Source: Prevotella sp.
Lineage (GTDB): Bacteria; Bacteroidota; Bacteroidia; Bacteroidales; Bacteroidaceae
Direction: 5' to 3'
DNA: 9,564 nt
Assembly: GCA_021636625.1 (NCBI GenBank)
Contig: JAJWLX010000092.1
Coordinates: forward strand, 1 to 9,564
The notes under the pieces are model-generated. The model searched no databases. It worked only from the letters and a program-made list of their open reading frames with translations, and was not told the DNA's origin. This document shows positions 6,725 to 9,564 of this stretch, one piece after another; position 1 is the first letter of the stretch; each line of letters starts with the position of its first letter. The position numbers and the translations under genes are program-made.

Positions 6725-6823
6725 TTCTTATTCGGAAGAAACTCTCTTAATACAACAATGAATATATGACAATCGGTCAAGCGAAGACAAAACCTTATTG
6801 TTTTGCTCTTTGCTTGACCGATT
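6677..6823 (+). repeat. Shared gene tail and 3' untranslated block, copy B (partner 36-179)
   Basis: This covers the last codons of the 4142 receptor (KYKGTGAGNAEKSRL), its stop, the spacer with AGAAACTCTCTTAA and AATGAATATATGACAATCGG, and palindrome copy 4. The order and sequence match 36-179 with few changes, including in the non-coding part. Confidence 0.8.
6771..6823. repeat. 51-bp palindrome, copy 4, between convergent genes
   Basis: The outer arms ATCGGTCAAGC (6772-6782) and GCTTGACCGAT (6812-6822) are unchanged. Inside, both arms differ from the other copies (GAAGACAAAACC against TTGTTTTGCTCTTT), yet CAAAAC still pairs with GTTTTG, so folding is kept although the bases changed. It lies 47 bp after the receptor stop (6724) and 7 bp from the end of the minus-strand gene (6830). 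It is therefore placed to act as a two-way terminator. Confidence 0.85.
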
Positions 6824-6829
6824 AAAATT

Positions 6830-7159
6830 TTATACACATATTTCTAAATTCTGATGGACGACATTTAATATCGGAGCTTGGAGAGCATCCTCAATAGATA
6901 CAAGAGTGTCTATTGTAAAATTATGTGTTCCCCGCATCCACTTGCTTATTTCCGCTTCCCGTTTTCCGAGTAGAAGGGCTAGGTCTTTCTGCTTCATCCC
7001 TTTAGAAACCAGAATGTCATGTATCCTATCTACGATTTGGAAAGACAAATCTACAGACCGGCGAATCTCTGGATTAACATGTTTGCGGCGTTCTTCTAAA
7101 ATCTTACTTCTTCTGAGCATGTGCTCTAAGCGGTTTTTATCTCTACTTCGTTCTCTCAT
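6830..7159 (-). CDS. Xre-family HTH protein, likely antitoxin or repressor of an MNT pair
   Basis: This 109-aa protein has a basic, arginine-rich N-terminus (1-35, RERSRDKNRLEHMLRRSK) and one HTH domain (about 43-100: VDRIHDILVSKGMKQKDLALLLGKREAEISKWMRGTHNFTIDTLVSIEDAL). The second helix is KQKDLALLLG and the recognition helix is around REAEISKWMRG. It is the second gene of a two-gene minus-strand operon; its ATG overlaps the last 17 bases of the nucleotidyltransferase gene in another frame, so the two are translationally coupled. In toxin-antitoxin modules a small Xre protein is usually the antitoxin and autorepressor, and that role is inferred here. The basic N-terminus could also bind the partner or nucleic acid. 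A downstream start at Met14 is possible but would break the tight overlap. Confidence 0.82.
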   Translation of the reverse strand: MRERSRDKNRLEHMLRRSKILEERRKHVNPEIRRSVDLSFQIVDRIHDILVSKGMKQKDLALLLGKREAEISKWMRGTHNFTIDTLVSIEDALQAPILNVVHQNLEICV

Positions 7160-7439
7160 ATACTAAGATTTTATCACGTTCTACTGATTCCTGTGCAAAA
7201 GGAAGTAAGGTTCCTTCTGATACCAAATCAACTTTTCTACCTAAGAGTTCTTCCAAATCACTCCACATGCCGAAGAATTTTAAACCAATAGGTTTGCTCT
7301 TGTCCAAAGAAACCATAATATCGACATCGCTATCCTTCGTTTCTTCCCCTCTGGAGAAAGAACCGAACAGCCAAGCTTTCAGTACGGGTTGGGTGCTGAA
7401 ATAATGGCGTAAAGCTTCTATGATGGCTCGTTTACCCAT
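7143..7439 (-). CDS. Small MNT-type nucleotidyltransferase
   Basis: This 98-aa protein is a minimal polymerase-beta-like nucleotidyltransferase domain. The signature GSx10DxD is complete (G26-S27 to D38-x-D40 in LFGSFSRGEETKDSDVDIMV), and a third acidic residue follows at D71 (RKVDLVSE), so the active site appears intact. Stand-alone MNT proteins transfer nucleotides to proteins or RNA; the best-known ones (MntA) inactivate the HEPN toxin HepT by AMPylation. No HEPN gene is adjacent here; the partner is an Xre HTH protein with a 17-bp gene overlap. I start the gene at the ATG at 7439, because the in-frame ATG at 7475 lies upstream of the -7 box at 7465-7472 and would not be in the transcript. 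Whether this protein is toxin or antidote cannot be decided from sequence. Confidence 0.85.
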   Translation of the reverse strand: MGKRAIIEALRHYFSTQPVLKAWLFGSFSRGEETKDSDVDIMVSLDKSKPIGLKFFGMWSDLEELLGRKVDLVSEGTLLPFAQESVERDKILVYERTK

Positions 7440-7464
7440 AATATAATGATGTTGTTTCTTGGTG

Positions 7465-7472
7465 CAAAGATA
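7465..7472 (-). promoter_or_regulatory. -7 element of the MNT/Xre operon
   Basis: On the minus strand this reads TATCTTTG, a full match to TAnnTTTG, followed by C as in the other promoters here. It lies 25 bp before the ATG at 7439. I see no clear TTG at -33. It is divergent from the sigma-factor promoter, with about 40 bp between the two -7 boxes, so the two operons may influence each other. Confidence 0.5.
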
Positions 7473-7507
7473 CACTTTTTATTCGAAAGAGTAAGCTTTT
7501 ATCTAGT

Positions 7508-7534
7508 TTTTTATTACCTTTGCATCGGTTTTTC
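7508..7534 (+). promoter_or_regulatory. Promoter of the sigma / anti-sigma / receptor operon
   Basis: TACCTTTG at 7515-7522 is the -7 element. The 27-bp block matches the promoter block at 4037-4063 except for one base. The -33 position lacks a clear TTG, as at the other copy, which may mean activation by another factor or by an alternative sigma factor. The leader before the ATG at 7624 is about 95 nt. Confidence 0.6.
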
Positions 7535-7623
7535 CCAAAAAAGTAGAAGATTTCTTCATTTTAGGGGTAATTGATTTCTGGAAAGCTTGTATATAAGAGT
7601 AGAAACAAGAAGAAAATGACGTG

Positions 7624-8112
7624 ATGACAGAAGAAAATGAACAGCGGATGGAACGGCTGTTCCACGACCATTACGAGCAGATGTATCGCTTCGCCTTTGC
7701 CTTGCTCCATGATAATGAGGAGGCGAGGGATGTGGTGAGCGACCTGTTCTCCAGATTGTGGGATAAACAGCTGGTTCCAGACCGGGCTTACCTGATGCGG
7801 AGCGTGAAGAATGCCTGCATCAATCTTATAGCCAGAAAGAAGAGAGATGAAAGACTGAAACGGCTTCTCCCTCTCTCGGAAGAGAAATTGACGGAGGAAG
7901 AACCTTCTCGTCTGGAAGAGCGATGGCAGGCTGCCGTGGATTGCATCGACCATGACCTGACCGACCAGACTGCTTCCGTCATCCGATTGTGCTATCGGGA
8001 AGGAATGTCGTATAAGGATACGGCGGAGGAGCTGGGCATCAGCGTCTCGGCAGTGAACAAGCATATCGTAAAAGGTTTGCGAACGCTCAGAGAAAAGTTG
8101 AAAGGAAAATAA
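7624..8112 (+). CDS. ECF-type RNA polymerase sigma factor (sigma-70 family)
   Basis: This 162-aa protein has sigma region 2 at about residues 8-75 (RLFHDHYEQMYRFAFALL, ARDVVSDLFSRLWDK, YLMRSVKNACINLIARKKR) and region 4 at about 105-158 (DQTASVIRLCYREGMSYKDTAEELGISVSAVNKHI), with no region 1 or 3. This is the standard ECF layout and length. It should direct RNA polymerase to a small set of promoters when freed from the anti-sigma factor encoded next. The start is the ATG at 7624; the GTG directly before it is in frame but needless. Just upstream, ATG ACG TGA (7616-7624) forms a two-codon reading frame whose stop overlaps the start codon (TGATG). The purine-rich AAGAAGAAAA before it is the likely ribosome site. 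Confidence 0.93.
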   Translation: MTEENEQRMERLFHDHYEQMYRFAFALLHDNEEARDVVSDLFSRLWDKQLVPDRAYLMRSVKNACINLIARKKRDERLKRLLPLSEEKLTEEEPSRLEERWQAAVDCIDHDLTDQTASVIRLCYREGMSYKDTAEELGISVSAVNKHIVKGLRTLREKLKGK

Positions 8113-8127
8113 TCCGCCAGGTGTTCC

Positions 8128-8191
8128 GACGGATTTGCAATCCGTCGTTAAAAAAGGTTCGACCTCTTTATTTTGCGGATTTGCAATCCGC
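8128..8191. repeat. Twin palindromes between the sigma and anti-sigma genes
   Basis: GACGGATTTGCAATCCGTC (8128-8146) and GCGGATTTGCAATCCGC (8175-8191) are perfect hairpins with the same core, GGATTTGCAATCC, and a TGC loop. Between them is a small dyad AGGTTCGACCT followed by CTTTATTTT. A further AATCCGC at 8111-8117, overlapping the sigma stop codon, could pair with GCGGATT of the second hairpin instead. The pair may be a REP-like element or an RNA structure lowering or processing transcripts before the anti-sigma gene. From memory, repeats of this core sequence are frequent in Bacteroidota genomes, but I could not check. Confidence 0.7.
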
Positions 8192-8228
8192 TTATATAAT
8201 AACCCTAAAATGAAGAAAGGAAAAGAAA

Positions 8229-8993
8229 ATGAAACATGAATTATCTGACATAGATCCTCAGAAGATGGATTCTCAGAAATGGGATATGCTCCTCGATCTC
8301 CTGAAGCATCCCGAAAAGTATTCCGAAACCCAGAAGGATGAACTTCTGGGCGATGAGGAAGTGAACGAACTCTATCAGCAGTTGGTAGAGACCCGACAGT
8401 CTCTGGATTTCGCCAAGTCGAAGGAAAAGATGAAGATGCCTTCGATTGATGCAGAATGGGAGAAGCTGAAAGATGAGATGAAGCTGAAAGAAGAAAAGCA
8501 GCAGAAAGAAGAGATGAGTCAGAATGCAGAAACCCAGCAAACCGCCAAGTCGTTTCCTCTCTGGAGCCCGATGAGAAAGGTGGCTGCCGTTGCAGCCGTC
8601 CTTGTCGTCTCCGGCATCACCTTTGCTGCTATTCATCTGGTAACCCGTTCTCATCAGCCATCTGATAAGAACAATACCGAACTCGTGACATCCCATAAGG
8701 ATTCTATCCAGCAGGTTTCGGCTCCTCAGAAATCCAACATAGAAGAAAAGACAGATTCTGCAAGTCTTGCCCAGCTCCCATTGGTTTACGAAAACGCTGA
8801 GCTTCAGAATATCCTGACTCCTATTGCCGGGCATTTCCATCTCCAGGTAACTTATCAGAACGAGTCGGCTCGCCATATCCGTCTCTTCCTGCAACTGGAG
8901 AAGAACATGAGTCTGGATGATATCATCGAACTGATGAATCATTTCGAGAAAGTGAATATTCGTCATGAAGGTCAAACTTTAATCGTGGAATAA
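8229..8993 (+). CDS. Membrane anti-sigma factor with DUF4974 C-terminal domain (FecR-like)
   Basis: This 254-aa protein has a charged cytoplasmic N-terminus (1-116) with a likely coiled stretch (about 60-100, KLKDEMKLKEEKQQKEEM), one transmembrane segment (about 118-138, VAAVAAVLVVSGITFAAIHLV), a polar linker and a C-terminal DUF4974 domain (about 184-254, LPLVYENAELQNILTPIAGHF to VNIRHEGQTLIVE). DUF4974 is the C-terminal part of Bacteroidota FecR-type anti-sigma factors. The central FecR beta-domain normally found before it seems to be absent, as only about 45 residues separate membrane and DUF4974. The N-terminus should hold the sigma factor and the periplasmic end should meet the STN domain of the receptor, whose gene starts 1 nt after this stop. 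The start at 8229 follows AAAGG at a good distance; a nine-codon frame from ATG 8210 overlaps it. Confidence 0.87.
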   Translation: MKHELSDIDPQKMDSQKWDMLLDLLKHPEKYSETQKDELLGDEEVNELYQQLVETRQSLDFAKSKEKMKMPSIDAEWEKLKDEMKLKEEKQQKEEMSQNAETQQTAKSFPLWSPMRKVAAVAAVLVVSGITFAAIHLVTRSHQPSDKNNTELVTSHKDSIQQVSAPQKSNIEEKTDSASLAQLPLVYENAELQNILTPIAGHFHLQVTYQNESARHIRLFLQLEKNMSLDDIIELMNHFEKVNIRHEGQTLIVE

Positions 8994-8994
8994 G

Positions 8995-9564
8995 ATGAAA
9001 AGATTAAGATATATCATGCTGCTGGCAGGTTTGATGAGCCTTTCTCTTCAGACCATCTATGCCCAACGCATCACCCGCAGCTTCCGCAACACTTCTATGT
9101 CAGAAGCGCTCACCATCCTTGCCAAGAGCACCAAGGATTATCGTATCAACTTTATGTATGATGAACTGGAGGATTTCACGGTAACCACAAGTATCGTGAA
9201 GCGAACAGCTCCGGATGCCATCCGTCAGATTATGGGTTTCTATCCGATGAAGATGACGATAGATGGCGAAAACATCTTTGTGGAGTGTACGCAGAAGACT
9301 CCCACCAAGATGATAGGCCGCATCATCGACAATAAGAAACGCCCTGTAGATTTCGCCAATGTAGCCCTGCTGAATGTTCGTGACTCTTCATTGATTAATG
9401 GTGGCGTGACGAATGAGAACGGCCAGTTTGTGATTCCCTGCGGAGCCAGAAAGGTGATAGTAAGAGTAAGTTGCGTGGGCTATATTACGACAAGCAATAC
9501 ATATAATACAGGTAAGATAGGAACTATCGTGTTGCATGAGAATACGATAAACCTTAAAGGCGTG
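8995..9564 (+). CDS. STN-containing TonB-dependent receptor (N-terminal part, runs off the window)
   Basis: The first 190 codons are present. They encode a signal peptide (1-23, ending IYA before Q), an STN domain (about 24-99, RITRSFRNTSMSEALTIL to NIFVECTQK) and a carboxypeptidase-regulatory-like domain (about 103-180); the plug and barrel lie beyond 9564. The ATG is one base after the stop of the anti-sigma gene (TAAGATG), so the genes are translationally coupled. It is very probably the surface sensor of this sigma/anti-sigma pair. The STN part differs clearly from that of the 4142 receptor, which would fit different anti-sigma partners, whereas the next domain is nearly identical at DNA level. 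Confidence 0.92.
   Translation, partial: MKRLRYIMLLAGLMSLSLQTIYAQRITRSFRNTSMSEALTILAKSTKDYRINFMYDELEDFTVTTSIVKRTAPDAIRQIMGFYPMKMTIDGENIFVECTQKTPTKMIGRIIDNKKRPVDFANVALLNVRDSSLINGGVTNENGQFVIPCGARKVIVRVSCVGYITTSNTYNTGKIGTIVLHENTINLKGV
9280..9521 (+). repeat. 242-bp near-identical receptor segment, copy B (partner 4421-4662)
   Basis: It begins at GTGGAGTGTACGCAGAAGAC and ends at GGTAAGATAGG, with about seven scattered differences from the partner. Past 9521 the two genes diverge at once (ACTATCGTGTTGCATGAG against GCCAATAACTCTGAAAGAG). The 4.6 kb between the copies makes them a substrate for homologous recombination in direct orientation. Confidence 0.85.

Noticed and set aside
127..6823. CRISPR array formed by the 51-bp repeats
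   Set aside because: The copies are kilobases apart with genes between them, without regular spacers or cas genes.
7440..7475. N-terminal extension of the nucleotidyltransferase from an upstream ATG
   Set aside because: It would begin upstream of the -7 box of its own promoter, and the extra 12 residues are unlike the family start.
8241..8975. Minus-strand open frame of 244 codons
   Set aside because: It is antisense to the anti-sigma factor, whose membrane segment and DUF4974 domain are clear on the plus strand.
1..9564. tRNA, rRNA, transposase or integrase genes
   Set aside because: I saw no cloverleaf, no rRNA-like sequence and no transposase or recombinase motifs in any frame.
691..9564. 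Polysaccharide utilisation locus
   Set aside because: No SusD-like lipoprotein or glycoside hydrolase is present, and the receptors are of the PF14905 barrel type, not clear SusC. The window cannot support a glycan assignment.

Overview
The window looks like a chromosome segment from a Bacteroidota bacterium, most probably the Prevotella/Segatella group. Three things point there. The promoters have the Bacteroidota -7 element TAnnTTTG (TACCTTTGCAT occurs three times). Shine-Dalgarno sequences are weak. The content is dominated by PF14905-type outer-membrane beta-barrel receptors and an ECF sigma factor / DUF4974 anti-sigma factor pair. The exact species is an inference.

Layout. (1) 1-83 is the last 26 codons of an outer-membrane barrel protein that starts outside the window. 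(2) 84-690 is a gene-free stretch with a 51-bp palindrome, a cluster of CTTAAGG palindromes, a truncated copy of the 51-bp palindrome and the promoter of the next gene. (3) 691-2994 is a 767-aa TonB-dependent-receptor-like barrel protein without an STN domain, followed at once by a palindrome copy. (4) 3147-4020 is a hicA-hicB toxin-antitoxin operon with operator-like dyads, an unusual hairpin pair between the genes and a terminator. (5) 4142-6724 is an 860-aa receptor with an STN signalling domain, its tail nearly the same as that of the gene at 1-83. (6) 6830-7439, minus strand, is a second possible toxin-antitoxin pair: a small MNT nucleotidyltransferase and an Xre-type HTH protein overlapping by 17 bp. 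The palindrome lies between the convergent gene ends. (7) 7508-9564 is an operon of ECF sigma factor, membrane anti-sigma factor with a DUF4974 C-terminus, and the start of another STN receptor that runs off the window.

How it fits together. The right-hand operon has the FecI/FecR/FecA-like logic of cell-surface signalling: the receptor senses a ligand outside, its STN domain touches the anti-sigma factor in the periplasm, and the sigma factor is released. The STN receptor at 4142 has a promoter block nearly identical to that of the sigma operon and shares a 242-bp almost identical stretch with the sigma-linked receptor. The two are therefore recently recombining paralogues that may share control. 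No SusD-like gene is visible, so the substrate is unknown.

The most notable structure outside the genes is the 51-bp palindrome. Full copies follow all three barrel genes whose ends are visible, and a half copy precedes the gene at 691. The cluster looks like a receptor array built by duplication, recombination and gene conversion, with stability modules between the receptors. I did not find a clearly new defence or metabolic system. The best candidates for something undescribed are the receptor-linked palindrome family, the alternative hairpins inside hicAB, and the MNT/Xre pair.
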